From: Carallia brachiata
Lineage: Eukaryota; Streptophyta; Magnoliopsida; Malpighiales; Rhizophoraceae
Length of the DNA: 64,000 bases
Direction: 5' to 3'
NCBI GenBank assembly: GCA_021464245.1
Contig: JADCRB010000068.1
Span: 7,612,134 to 7,676,133 of the forward strand
In this document: piece after piece, positions 23,006-37,134 of the stretch
Layout of the letters: each line of letters begins with the position of its first letter
How positions within the stretch are numbered: position 1 is the stretch's first letter
Made by a program: the position numbers and the translations under genes
The notes under the pieces: generated by a model
The model's input: only the letters and a program-made list of their open reading frames with translations
Databases searched by the model: none
Told to the model about the DNA's origin: nothing

Positions 23006-23597
23006 AGTTATTATTAAAAAATAACATTATTTTTATATTTTTTTTTATAATTCTAACATCATTTAAAAATTAATAAATCTAATACATTTAATTATTTTTT
23101 TATAAATCTATCACAACTTTTAACGAATAACAAATCTAACACAGTTCAATTATTTTTTAACAAATCTAACTCATTGTCAGTTAAAAATAATCGAATCTCA
23201 GTGTGCAAACATGCACATATGACATTTGAACATTTTAAACTGTACTGAATTTTAATTTAATTATTTTTTACAAATTTAACACACTTTCAGTTAAAAAAAT
23301 AATTAAATCTTCAGTATGCACATATGATATTTGAGAGTTTTAAATTATATTAAATTTAAACGTAAATATATATATGTGTATACTAAGAGATTCAGTTATT
23401 TTTAACTGATTATTTTTAATTGATAATATACTAAATTTGTTTGAAAATAATTAAAATGTGCTAAATTTATTAATTATTAAAAATTATGCTAGATTTATAA
23501 GAAAATAATTAAACTGTATTAGATTTACTAATTTTTAAAATAGTACTAGATTTATAAAAAAATGTAAAAATAGTGTTATTTTTTGATAATAATAACC
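23006..23597. repeat. Large AT-rich inverted repeat, hairpin MITE-like
   Basis: The left arm from about 23006 (GAGTTATTATTA, then AAAAATAACATTATTTTTA) is the complement of the right arm ending near 23597. The arms are about 250-280 bp around a short centre near 23290-23350. Within each arm a unit containing AATCTAATACA is loosely repeated. It lies downstream of the 3' end of CLU copy B. Target duplications are not clear, so the superfamily is unknown. Confidence 0.65.
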
Positions 23598-24111
23598 CGT
23601 GGAAATTTTGTGGTACACCTGATGGAGAATTTTAAAATGAGCATACTGGCAGCTTTATTAGTTGACAATATGTCAAAAGCAATGGACAATTCCTTAACAA
23701 ACAACAAGCAACAAAAATGGAAGACATCATATTTTCTATTTTTAAGAAGTGGAAAAATATTGATGTACAAACATGAAAAACTAAACCAATTATTTCAATT
23801 TACTTCTCAAAATGCGTTCTGCACATAAACTACTTCTATAGGTACATGCTAGCCATGCTTGCATGATTATTGCAGAATAAAAGAAGGATACAGATATAGT
23901 TTCTTTGTTCCCTTCCAAATTCAAAAACTAGTTGATGGCCGCTCATCTTTTCACAACAAGAGCGAAGTCACTATCCAGTGAAGGGATTAAAAAAAAAAAA
24001 AAAAAAAAATTGTGTTATTGCCAATAAATGAAATCTCTGCCGAAAAATTTCATGCCGGAACTTTGCCTTTTGTTTTCTGTTTTTTGGCATCTAACGATGC
24101 CAAGCCCTTCC

Positions 24112-27100
24112 CTAATCCAACAGGAGCCTTTTCTTGACCAATGTTTCATTTTTGTTGGCATCAATTGGGTCATTAGAAGGCTGGCCATTGGCTTCCTTCT
24201 TCACTCCATTTGCTTCCTCATTGTCAACTGCACCTGGGGTCACCCCTGAATTAATTAAGTTAAAAAGCTGAGCAAGTGGTGGCAACGGCTGCACATGAAC
24301 ACCATGTGGCCGAATCGAGAGACCCCTAGCTGCTGCTTTCTTCCTTACTTCTGCTGCTGCGCGAGCAGCTCGTTCATCTAACCCCGGCCCTGGGGAAGGG
24401 TCTCACCAATTACTGCTGCACTAAGGGACTTATTAATTGAGCCACTGCCAGATCCTCCGGCCACTGCAGCAGCTTGGAATGCTTGTATCAGGTCAGGATG
24501 GGCCTGTCACACAGAACACGTCAACATTGTCCTATGGACACATTGGCATGGATAACATGCATAATCACTGACACTATAAATACTGGTACATAAAAAATTG
24601 ACGTGTACCGACTGCATGAGTGTAATTAGGATACAGAAGCAGGTCTCTTAGTTCTATACTTTACGTAGGCAATAAAAATTCTAAAAAAGCTGAGATAAAA
24701 TCAATGAGCTCAAACAAAGAACGGTCAAAACCTATGCAAGGATTTTTAAAAAAGTTAACTGTTGCACAACAGAATGTTTATAATCAATATCTAGTATTCA
24801 ATTGTATAAGTCCATTGAACACCACCAAATGACAATACCGATCAATGTAACAAATGCACATGTACTTTATAGGCAAATCACCTTCAAGATATCAATTGCC
24901 TTTTGAGTGGAAACTGCATTCAAAGCTTGGCCTTTCTGCTTCTGTGCATTCATCTGCCGAAATCGAATTAAGAAATTGAAAAATCTTTAAGATATAAAAA
25001 TTCAAGGAACATTCGTGACACTGCAACAACCTGATGTTCCGCATCTTAAAAGTCTTCATCCAGTTTTCGGAGTCGCGTGTTCTTGAGTCATCCTCACCTA
25101 GTTGTTTGACAAGGATACCATAGGTTTTCTTCTCATGCTGTGCACAGCAAAAGACAATCAGTCATATGGATAGTTGTTCCCCAGTAGCACAAGACTCAAT
25201 GAATGTTTCCTCCTAAGATACGTGCCTGATGTGAGAGTTTAAATGCACCCATGCAGCTAAATGCAATGGCAAGAGCATGATAACAGACAGCAGTTTGAAT
25301 GTGTTCCTCGCCCAGGAGTCGCTCATTTTTCTTCAGCGCCTCTTGTAAATAACGAAGAGCGATGTTCATCTTTCCAACATCCTGGTACATCATTGCAACA
25401 TTTATGAAAGTTGCCGCTACATCGGGGTGATCTGGGCCAGATGACAAACTCAGCAAGAGCAATGCACGAGACATGTGACGCAATGCAAGTTCAGTTTGGT
25501 TAAGCCCATGATAGAAGAGAGCCATATTACCATAACTACAGAAACACAGTAGCAAAACAGATGAGCCATATACACCATACATATAGTCCAAAAATGGAAG
25601 TCAAATGTGAAATGGACACAGCATAAGAGAAGATTTCCAGCTGCTCAACGAACCACAAGAGACTGAACAATCTCCATTAGTAGAAGGGAACTATAATCAC
25701 AAATATGATGCATAAACTCCATTTACTAAGCAAAACATCAGATATTTATTTGCATTTTGTGCACATACAGACAGTCATCATTGTTGAAAGGCATGGCAAC
25801 AGCTAAAAAATATTTTTGTTCGTCAATAAAAAAGGGGAAAATGATGAAGAGCATAATAAAAGGAAATGGGAGGGAAGAAGGGCAGCGGAAAATAATATTA
25901 TAAAGAAGATGGCATAGGGACCAGCCTGTGAGCTGTATCAGGGTGATCTAATCCCAGGCAACGCTCATTTATGATTAATTCCTTGTGCTGTTGTATTATT
26001 GCACCAGCCATATCTCCAGCGTGATACAGAACCATGGCAAGGTAACTGCAAATTTGAGATCAAGTGCACGGAAATGAAAACCATTGATCATAGGCTAAAA
26101 GTTAGTTAGGATTTGCAAATTGAGAGCAGTTGGATCGGTAATACTATTGTCATTAAAATAACTATAAACAAAATACCATTAGAAGCCATTCAACAAAAAG
26201 AGGAAGAGAAATTAGGTGCTAAAAGTTGCGGTATGTAAAATTTTTACCAGGAACAGCTGGCAACCTCTCGATTCATTGGACCAGTCACCTATAAAACATC
26301 ATACAAAGATTGGAATGGGCACCTTGAATACTGAAACAAGTGCTAAATATTTAATACCTGTTGAAGAATGGAAAATGCCTCTGCAAATGATGTGTAAGCT
26401 TCAGTAAGTATACCCTGAAGCAGAAGTACCACAATAATTTATAATCACTACAACCTACAAGAGCATAAATAATATGTCCGCAAAAACATGCTAGAAAGGA
26501 AAAATTATATGCTCAAGGACTACTCCATGCTACCCGAAATTAGCACCATACTATTACGGTTCAAGGAAATTAGGTACCGTAAATTCACGAGACATCTATC
26601 AAAAATTAAACTATGCTTCATTTTGTCTGATTCAAAGTTGGATCTAGTTTCTACCCAAAGTAAAGACTATTGCTACATTTTCCAGTAAAACTTCAGGATT
26701 TCAAAAAGGCCTATGCTTCCATTGTCGTTCATGACTTAGTTTTCTTACAAGGTAATAAGGTGACATGGCCATTTATCACCCGAGGTGCTATGCGCTATTT
26801 ACATAGAAACAAATTTTAGTTTAGAATAAGAGAATGGAGGGATGAGGTGAAGAATAAAAGTGTTCTTTTACAGAGATAAAACAAATTCAAGACTCTTAGT
26901 TTAGGATTTTATAATTAAGGATGCCTACTTTATTATTATTATTATTATTATTATTATTTTGTTTTGTTTTGGTTTGTCTTATGTTTTTAATTAAGGACTC
27001 TTAACTCCTTAAGATAAGTCCATTAAAGACAATTCTTAGCTCAGCTAAGGTGCTTTGTTACTGAGTTAAAAGTAAGAGTCCTAAATATGTCTTTGTCCCT

Positions 27101-30100
27101 TGTTAGTACTAAAATAAATCATGCCGTGGGTGCTGGGGGTTGGGGAGTGGAAGTGATAATAAACAAGAGAGAGCACGGAAGAAGAAATAGAAGAGAACCT
27201 GTTGCAATTGAGCGAGAAAGAAACAAAGGAGAAAATAGACGGGAAAAAAAAAAAATCTCTACACTGTTGGCTCTTCTTTTACCCCTTCTTGTAGACTACT
27301 TTAACCTTTTACCCTCAATTTAACGCGATGGTGGCTAGGTATCTTTGCCTTTTTAATTGCATAAATGAATATTTACGAACTTTTCACCTTTTTAAAAAGT
27401 TTTTGTCAGTTGACATAAGGATGTAAAAGGGAAAAATAAAGCAGAATACTACAAATGAATGCAGGAGGTTTTTGACACTGCCCTGGGGCTGCTTTGCCTT
27501 TCGCCACAAAACAGGCACTGGCCTAGGTAAACCCTGATTGAAGGTACCTGAATTGGACCCAGGCAGTGTGCTTACCAAGTATTGAGTCGGTTGCCTGCAG
27601 GTATCTGAATTGCCTGGGCACTGCGCTTAGGCTGCACCTGGCCTTGCCTGGGAACCTAGGCAAGTTCCGCGATTGCTTTGAACACTGTTCACAACTGGTT
27701 GTGGCGACTTAATGCTGTGTGATCCTTAATGATGTTTGGACAAGACAATCAAGCCTAGTACATACCTCAGCCAATTGATCTTTTCCTGTTTCGACAAGCT
27801 TCTTTGCTTCTGTACATACAGGCACAGAGTGCTTCACCACAGGCTGAAGATCCAAGATATCTGATGTCTGGAAAGGTGTTGCAGAAGTAAGATCGTACTT
27901 GCGAGCAGCAATACAAACACCCACCTGTTAACAAAGACAAATTCAGTCGACTTGACGTAAACTACTTGCCTATGAATATTATTGCAAGGCTTAGGTATAC
28001 AATTAGAGGGAAGCCTTCTTACAACAGCAAAATCACAATTGAACATAGCTCAATTCCATTGTTTGAAGATTTAGAAGGCAAGAAAATCCATTCTGAAACA
28101 AGGGTGGGTGCAAGGCACAAGAAGCATGGGACGAACCAGGAAATGAATGAAAATAGTGGATGGTGAAACTTCCTCCCACATGAAAATTCAAAATTCAGGT
28201 ATCATTAGATCAAATAGGAATCAAAAATACCTTTTGGCAAAAGTTGCGTATAACATATACTTTCTGCACCTGTAACCTTGCATCCTCTGGCAACACAAAC
28301 TGTGAAAAGGATGGGAAAGAAAAACAGTAAAATATTAGTGCCAATATTGCAGTGAAAAAGTAGACAAGCTTATGGTCAGAGAATTCCGTGGAATATTAAA
28401 AAGCAACATAGCTTTTACACATGTATGCATTGTCAAACACAAATAAAAGGCTTTTAAATGTCTAACCTTCTATAAATAATTTACAAAGGTCGAAGGTAAC
28501 TGATACCTGATACTTAAGTTTTGCAAATTCCTCAATGTCCGACCATAGAGAGTCTGAACTAATGCTCATATAAGATGACTGATTGTTTCTTGCAGATGCT
28601 GCTTTCATCTTTGAATGGCTCCTAGATGACTTTCTTGAAGATTGGTTAGCAGCTTGATCCTGTAAATATTTGAAAATAAGTAACATGCGCTTAAACCGTG
28701 GATTAAATAGAATAGAAGTAACAACAAGCATCATTCCACAATTCAGGTGTCTATGTATACTCTACCAATGAGATGCATAATGGATTAAAATATCTACCCA
28801 TCAAACTAAAAAGTATACAATATGGCACATCAATAAGCAGCTGCTAAATGCTTAAAACCAAAAACCAGTGAATGCCCAAAGCATAGAAATCAATTCATGG
28901 CACCCACTTATCCTCTCTGAAAATACCTTATTATGTGCCCTTGACATAGTTTTCATGCCAACAGCCTGCAAACATCCAAAGAAACAGTTGAAAAAATGTG
29001 ATATTGCGGGGCCAAGGTCATGATCTTCCAGTTCTCGCAAAACATCCTGCACAGAGTGGGTGGAGAAAGGCAAAACACTTATTGCATTGGGCACAACGTT
29101 GAAGGCCATGGGAAGGGGATAGAAAAAGAATGATAAACTGTGAGAAACTTCTTGCCAACATAAAGTGGGTAATCTAGTGCTAATCACCTTGAAAATGTGC
29201 TTTGCAGACCTGATGACAATCTCATTAGTACAAAAATCCCATAAATGAGGTAAATGTTTTGTCCCATTAGCTACCTGAATAAATAAATCATTTAATAACC
29301 TCCAATGAGCAATATATCAACAATTCTAATCAGAAATTAATGTTGCCTCAATAAAGGATCATACTCTTTGGAACCAAAAACAGAAAAAAAAAAAACAATC
29401 AGTCAAAAGATACATCAACTAGGACATGGTGCTCACCTTTCCGATGTAGCGAACATTAATTCCATGTGCATGTAGTGCTTCTGTAAGCGTCTGTCCATCC
29501 ATGGGAGACACTTCAAGCGTGCAAAGGTCTTGAATGAACTTCGGAAGTACAGTATCCACCAGGTATAAACTAGCCTTTCTCACATTTTCTTCATCTGCTG
29601 CTATCTCCTGGTGAATGGCGAAGAAAAGGAACAAATCAAGAGTGCTGAATGAGATATATTTATAAAGAAAACAAGTTTGACAAGTTCAACATTCACCTCT
29701 GGACTCCCTGCAAATTTAAACTCGGTAAAAACATTGGGGTTGAAGAGTATCTCATTGTATGATTTAGAGGCTTCAGCAGAAATGGGGGAGGATTTTTCTA
29801 CGCTGACAGCATTCCCATCTTTTGTTATTTCCTGCAGACCAACACAACGGGCCTCCTATTTTAGATAATTGAAAAAATATTGCACCAAAATAAAGCTTAC
29901 ACTAATGCATCAATCCTACATAAGAAGGTAAAGTCAACTGTCAATAGCCACAATACATTTCTAGTCAAGAGTTTTAAGCTTACAGACATGTCCTTTTAAA
30001 GTAAACATGGCCACTGAGCACTGATCATTACTTAACGTGTCTGATTTAAGGACAAGATGTAGCTATACACAAAAATATGACAACCTAACCAATGACAGGG

Positions 30101-33100
30101 ATACATGCTTTTACTGCAGATGAAGCTATCAGAAAGGAGCATGCATCCACAAATATCAATCAAACACAGGCTTCATGTTTTAATGGCTCAAGAATGATGG
30201 TAGTCAAAACAAGGTACAAAACCGATGTTACCTTAATGTCAGAAAAAGCTGAAGACAGGCTTGTGTCAGGTCTCAACTGCTCATCACGACCAGCAATTTT
30301 CGAGGCCACCTCCACCATTTTGGGATTACTCTTCAAACTTCTCCAGCTTGAGCCTTGACCAGAAACATAAAAACAATATCAGCAAAGGAATTACAGAAAC
30401 ATGCTCAAGAATATGTCAAGTAAGATGCATGATAATAACCTGACAAAAGGCAGCAACCAGTTCAGGTCTCAAAATGCAAAATCGAGAGCCAGGTCGGTAT
30501 AATTCGCATCACGAGGAGTTACTCTCATCAGGTCCAGAATATAATGCCTAAATTTTTAGAGAATAGTGAGCTTATGTATAATAAAGCTTCGGCATACTGC
30601 CACACAGTTCAAAATTACCAAGATTTGATGAAGTTGATAAATATATAATTGCCCCCTACATCCCAAGCCAAGAGAGCAGTTACAGCATCAAAATATATGA
30701 AGCACTAAGATCTAAAATAACGGGACTAAATATTTTCAGATTTAATACAGGAAGTAAAGAATTATTAGAGCACTCATGTTGGACAGTAGCATAAATAATG
30801 TATTGCTATGTTGAAGCACAAGGAGAAGTCTGGACATAGATACAACTAACTGCACAAAAAACAAGATAGAAGAAAGCAGCGCAAAATGAAGGATGAGAAG
30901 AAAATTATAAAGAAAGAAAGGAAATCCAAGATTATAATTACCGATCATCACTACCAACAATGCCCTTGCATTCCACTGGTGCAGCTAATTTGAAAGCAGT
31001 TCCAGATCCATCTAGGACTGTGTGCTCTTTTAGATGAAGGTGTTTGGCAGCTTTCAATATCTAAGACACGCAAAACTCAGCACCCATAGCACAAATATCT
31101 TGTGTGTGTTTTTGATGTGTGTGTTTTTGATGCGTGGTGTATATGTGTACACGCACACACATAAAAAAATGTATGTACAACAACAACACCAACAAAGCAT
31201 CAATCCCAAATTTAATTGGGGTTAGTTACATGAATCCTTCTTCACTACTCAGTTCTGTTGTATACTAGGTTAACTGTAAGACTCAATTTGGTCTAAATCT
31301 GTGTGCACATGGCAAAACTTAACTTTGTATGGAAAATGTTTCTAAAGAAAAAAAAATGTAGATGGTGCCAGAAAAGGAACACACAACACGTTAAAATATG
31401 ACACATCAAAAACATTTTCACCAAGGTATATCCAGCCGAGGATGAATCATTGTAAACATGAAACAATACCAGATTTCAATATCTCACCTTGGAGTGAAAA
31501 TCTTCATTCCAGCTTATTTTCTTGCCATTGTCAACAGAACCATACAGAAGAGAATCGGATTTGTCCCCTTGAAGAATACCAGGTAAAACACTCTACAAAA
31601 AGCCAATATATGTCCAATCATGTAAAAGAAGTTTTATTAAAGGAAAAATGAACATCAGAATGTCCATGGCTAGAGGGTAAAAGAGGACAGATTCATAAAT
31701 GAGGAAAGACCAACATGGACAAGGGGTTGGAGAATTACTCGAGTGATAATAAGTCAACAAAAACATTGGTAAACAAAAGCAGACACCAATTGCTCAATGA
31801 CATAATGGGACAGAAATTTGCAGCGCAAATTCCTCATAATGGGAGCTACAATGACATGCACACATCACAGATTAGCACAAGACAGAGAGGTTGTATATTG
31901 ATCAGATCTTTGAGTGCACCTGTGCTACCACTCTATGGCCTCGTAGTCAATTATGGCCATGGCAAGATTATAGAGTCCGGGTGCGTCAGCTTCCTGGCAG
32001 GCCTTGGTGCCTTTCAAATCATTGTTAGCAGAAGCATATGTAGCCTGCTCGCTGTCAGCGAGCTGCGTCTCTGCAGACAATTCAGAAGTCAAATCCACAA
32101 CACCATTAGCCTCTTCAGTAGCTGTTCCATCACATTTTTTCCCATCGGAAGTTCCACTTTCCCCATGAAACAAATCATTAGGGTCTTTTTTAGATGAACT
32201 GAGCAAAGAACTAGTGTTCTCAATCTTTGAATTAACATCTGGAGTGCGTTTCTTGGACAATTTTTCAAGGTCAGCATCCACAGCAAAACTGAAAAATACA
32301 TTGTTGTGAACATACCTGGAATCAAAGAGATGCAAAACCGCTGTCAAAAAGAAGCAGCGAAATAGACAATTAACCACAATGAAAATAATGTAGCACTTGA
32401 GAATAAAAGAGTCATAAAGCAATAAGCTTTCAAATTGAAGATGCAAACAATATAAAGCAATGTTTCAACGAAGAGTATGAAGACAAATGTCATGAATTTC
32501 TCAGAGGTAATAGAATTTTAGAAATTTCTGCCTCACTAACATATGAAAGCACTCTGGATCAGTTGGATTTATGGGAGGGATACATCTTCTGATGACTCCA
32601 ATAGCACCATTAATTGCGGCACCAACAAAGTCAGAACTCACTTTGTAAAGAGCCCTATCTCGTAGGATCCTGCAATAAAATCAACATAATATTTCAAAAT
32701 GGAAGAAAAAGCAGCAACGACAGATTCTACAAATGGAAGTCAGCATAATTACCTTTCCTGAAGAGTTGTATGGGGAAACTCCCGGCAAGATTGCAACTCT
32801 TCATTCCAATCTCTTTGCATCCCAATCAACTCACTGCCATATGAAAGGGTCAGCGCATCCTCCGCTCTGGCTGCATCACGTCTATGATCTGATAATGGGA
32901 ACATATATAATTCAATCGGGTGAAGTATGGATGGAACTGAGAAAAGATGCTTGGCTCAATTTTTTATGGAAGAAACTCCCACACATAACAGTTGGGGATG
33001 GACAGCATCCAAAAACAATAAACTATAAAAAATGGAGCTAAAACTTACCAGGGATTGGGTGAACTCCTAGCCATGAATTTGGAGGTAGAAGAGATTGTAC

Positions 33101-33489
33101 ATTTTCAAAAGGATGTGCAGAAGCCTTCTGCTCCAAGATGTCACGGAAAGCTTCACAGGAACAAAAATGAAAGATTTCTTTCATAATATAATAGAAAAAC
33201 ATATAGTTAAACCACGAAATTAATGAAATATCAATCACTCTCACCTTTTTGAACTTAGAACTAACTTTTGTAGGAGTCCAATAAGAGTTGTTGCTTCAGA
33301 CATAGGTTTACTAGGCCTTGGGTCCAGGAAATTTCCTGTGCTTGAATTGACATAAAACATTTGTGTGGTTCCCGTAATGCAATATTTGTTATCCTCCAAC
33401 GTTATTACATCCAAGTAAATCAAATCCCCAACAAGCCTAGAGACAACAACATGTTATACAGAAAAAGGTTATGATCTTGTAAACTAGCC

Positions 33490-33527
<38 letters not shown>

Positions 33528-35068
33528 CTTCTGTAACCTGGGGGAGGATTAAAAGAAGAGAATACAATGCTGTCCACACACTTCATCTCCTTCGACACAG
33601 ATGAAAGCAATTTATTAAGGGAGCCGCCAACATCCTCCATAAATCCCAGACCATCGAGCTCGGGGACCTCAGTTCTCACAGCATCTAGTAACAGAGAAAT
33701 GAATTCTTGTCAGGCAAATATCCTCCAGAACAGTAATATATGTTATCATCAGCCATAGAAAGGATGACAATGACTGCAAGAAGTAAATCACAAGCCACCT
33801 GAACCTGTAGCCTTGTTTTGTGCTGTTTCATACTCTAATGCGAGAGATGTTGATAGTGAAGAGTGCAGCGTTGAAAGTGAAAGCAGTTCCTTTGTGCGAT
33901 GAACATGGGTCCTAATTGATCTATCATCATAAGGTGCTGCAAAATATTCCACATTAGATTATGCCCAAAACAGCCCTCCACTAAACAAGAATAATTAAGG
34001 TCAATTTACCAGCAACCATCTCCAAGCAGCAACCACCAGCAGTGATGTCTGCCACTTCAGAAATTTCATTATAGTCTGCAAGTTGATGAGTTGATCCATC
34101 CTTCAGTGTGCAGCAACAAGTCGTAGCATGTGAAAAAACATGTCTCAGGAGCATCAAGAAGGAACTGTCTTATATCCATGACAGAGTCCCCTGGGTTCAA
34201 CTGCAATCATATACAATAATCGTCGACCTATTTTGCAATAGAGCAAGTGCAGCACATTTAAACAAAGGTTCAACAGGCGCTTGCTTGCCGAGAAGATAAA
34301 AGGTGCATAAAAATATTTCATTGACAAAGAAGGAAAGAAAAACTTATCCTGCAAATCAATTTAAAGTGCACTATTGTTCGTGTTGTGCATGTCAAACCAT
34401 GAAAATAAGTTCATGGTCAAGTTAGCTCACCTGCAGCTCAAGCTTCTCGCCACTTTGTGTTTTTACAGAGACGGGATAAAGATGAGGGTCACCTGCACTG
34501 CATAGGATTAAGATCAGAAGCATGCATTAAGCCACCAATCTAAAGTACAGTTTGAATAAATGATTTGCCATGATTCAACAGCAACGATGAACTGGAGAAC
34601 AAAAACTCAATCAACAAAGCATTTCTGCCAGTAGAAGTCTACGAAGCTAGAAAGGTATAAATTATACATGCAAATGCTTTTAATTTGAGAAAAAAATTGA
34701 AACTTGTCATGGAGAAAGTAATCATTAAACTATGTTATGAGTGGAAACATGTTGTACATGAGCTAAAATTGGAAAAGTGGGACATAATTTCTGAGCGAGA
34801 AAGTTCGCAAATCTAAGCACATAAGAAACTAAGTAGGAAAGAAACATTCACCTTGCTTCAGTTCTGTTGCTGCATTTGCTGTTTCAGGCTCTTCTGCCTC
34901 TAGTTTGGCACTAGCTGTTTGAGTTGAATCTGGTCCTGTGTTTGAATCACTTTTGCCATAATGTGGAGTGTTTGAATTATCTTTTACAGCAGCAGTGGCT
35001 AAGGCCTCCGGCTCCAAAGAAGGCACAGGGCCCTTCCGATTCCTCCCTTTACTAGACTTGCCCACCAT
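24112..35068 (-). pseudogene. FMT: Clustered-mitochondria protein (CLU/FRIENDLY), copy B, full-length but frameshifted
   Basis: All regions of a plant CLU/FRIENDLY gene are present on the minus strand. Exons 1-11 are at 35068-34852, 34492-34431, 34200-34010, 33936-33799, 33684-33528, 33436-33245, 33150-33049, 32888-32753, 32669-32541, 32315-31920 and 31592-31488. Later blocks are near 31062, 30560, 30340, 29832, 29608, 29277, 29046, 28661, 28301, 27926, 26417, 26288, 26046, 25538 (TPR exon), 25138, 24960 and 24500-24112. The TPR exon reads YGNMALFYHGLNQTEL and continues cleanly. Frame breaks relative to copy A or the family: +1 near 34104, two -1 in exon 6 (33245 and about 33268), -1 near 31941, -1 near 30497, -1 near 30340, -1 near 25038 and one near 24384. 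Exon lengths confirm them (191 versus 190, 192 versus 194, 396 versus 397). Two introns near 25921 and 25226 have GC donors. The copy A promoter segment is missing. Sequencing errors in homopolymers could explain one or two breaks but hardly all. Confidence 0.9.
26750..27700. other. Repeat-rich intron of CLU copy B
   Basis: The long intron between the exons ending at 27765 and starting at 26417 contains a TTA trinucleotide repeat (26930-26957), a segment bounded by GACTCTTA-like and TAAGAGTCC-like motifs (26890-27082), and a GC-rich stretch with CCTGGGC/CCTAGGC motifs (27465-27700) of a kind common in plant dispersed repeats. No protein-coding gene. Confidence 0.4.
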
Positions 35069-36633
35069 TTTGACCACCTAATTCCCAGATTGTGAAGCTG
35101 AACAACACTAGCAAAGTACACAAGTAACAACATTTCACGGCTGAACAACACTAGCAAAGTACACAAGTAAAATAATATGCAAATATCTGTAAATTCATAA
35201 GGAAAGTATGCCCAAGAGAAATCAAATCAAGAATTTTATTTTACTTTTATGTCCTTTCATTTGGCTGGAAAGTTTAAAACCTCAACCAGACCTTTACATC
35301 CAACCCCATGGAGCAGGGACAGCTTTGACCAAGAAAGAAAAAGAAAAATTGACCGAATAGCAAAATAACTGACTAAATAAGCAACAACAATGCATGTCAT
35401 ATAGCCAAATTTCAATGTTCCAAATATAAGAAAACAAATTATACATTTTTAGAACAAAAAATGAATAGGAGGGAACTAAGAATTATTAAAAAGGCCTATA
35501 CCAGTCTTCACAAAAGCCAAGAATTGATGAAACTCACAAACTCAATAAATAAATAAAAAGTTGGATTATCAACTTGCATGAACCAAGACCCAAAAAAGCA
35601 GCACAAAAGGCAGTTATAGGAACAGAATCACAGCAAACAAGACACGTGCGTACAAAATAAACAAAAACAAGAACCTGTTCAAGAACGAGCCTTTACCCGA
35701 AAAAACTTGAAACTTTGCACAAAACACAGAGCTTTAACGTTCACCGACGGGCGAAAATGACAAGCAGCGTACACAAACCACAGGAAAAAAAAATCAAATT
35801 CGATATCCTTAATGGGTAGTTTGGCAAATACAATCCAATCAAAACAAATGTATGAGAAAATTGTATGCCTTACCAATGAACAGTAAGAGAGAGAGAAAGA
35901 GAGAACCCCCGGGGAGGAAGGGTTTGTGAGGGGTTTTAGGAGAGCAATGGAGGTGGCAGCCGAAAATAATGATTAAATCTAAACCTTCTCGTAATACCTC
36001 GTCAAATAAGCACTCTAATATCGCGTTATGGGTCTTATCCATCAATTTCTTCTCTTATTTCATCAAAGTATTTGATAACTCCTTTTCGCCTTTGAGTGTC
36101 TTAGTTAATTCTTATATATTAACAAAACATTCATATTTTAACACGCTACGTACTGAAGTCATTTTTATTGCCATCTCAACCTCATATTTTTGTTGTGGAT
36201 GCAAATATTGCTACTGTAACGAAGTAAGTTGCCAATTGGGCTATAATGTTAGTTTGTTATAACCAAGTCACTAGTTCTTATTCTTCTCATCTAATCTGAC
36301 CATTTGGGTGTAATGAATTAATAAAGATGAAAGTAATAGTTAGAGATGTTAAATTGTGATTTGATTCGAAGACTGCCTTCTGTTCAAAGAAAAAAAAGAA
36401 TAAAAAACTCAATTTCAATCTTACCCAAAACTTAATGTGACCTGAAAAATAACTTGATTCAATTGACTTAAATCTGAAGTGATCTGAATTTGCTCAAACT
36501 CACCTCGAAACACATAAGTTTCTCTATTGAAATCGAATGTTTCAACAAAAAGTTCTTATTTAATATTTTTTTATATCTTTACTTTTTTCCTCTATGTATA
36601 TACAATACATAAGCACACTCTTTATTTTTATAT

Positions 36634-36663
36634 ATTACACACAAACACACACACACACACACA
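36634..36663. repeat. CA microsatellite at left edge of gypsy insertion
   Basis: An ACAC run lies between host-matching sequence (to about 36630) and the start of gypsy-related sequence (about 36664). Copy A has only a TA-rich tract here. Confidence 0.8.
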
Positions 36664-37060
36664 TGGCCTATCATGTCCTTAGGCCCTAGGAGGCCTAGGC
36701 CTTACCGGACTGCCCAATGAGAGCCTACCAACAGCTCGCAAAGATTGTTTGCCAACTTCCGTAGGTAGCTCACTAAAAGCTTGCTGGGTAGCACGTGGTT
36801 TACACCTGAACCCTCATACCCTCAAGCTGCCTGTTGATAGACACATGTCACATTCATCACACATAAAGCTCTGGTCTTTTTAGACATCAGACTTCTGCCA
36901 AGACACAGGCATGTATAAAAATTAGAGGAGCACACCTAAACAGGGGACTTCGAGCCTTTCTTCTCTTTCTTGATAAGTTGTTTCTTGCTTGAAAAAGCCT
37001 CATCAGTGCCTTTATGGTCCTAGTGTCCTTATCGCTCTTCTCTTCCTCACCGAATTGGCA
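36664..37060 (+). repeat. Probable 5' LTR remnant of the gypsy element
   Basis: About 400 bp of non-coding, less AT-rich sequence between the host junction and the first gag codons, followed by ATTGGCAACATA, where a primer binding site is expected. No second copy was found at the right end, so the LTR call is by position only. Confidence 0.4.
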
Positions 37061-37134
37061 ACATAAAATTGCGCTAGATCCCTTGTCTGATGACCAAAGC
37101 TAAGAAAATTAATCATTTTCCTCTTCCCTAGCCT

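Noticed and set aside
27465..27700. GC-rich intronic stretch with CAGTGTTCAAAG-like ends, possible MITE
   Set aside because: Both end-like motifs point the same way, so there is no proper inverted repeat, and I saw no target duplication.
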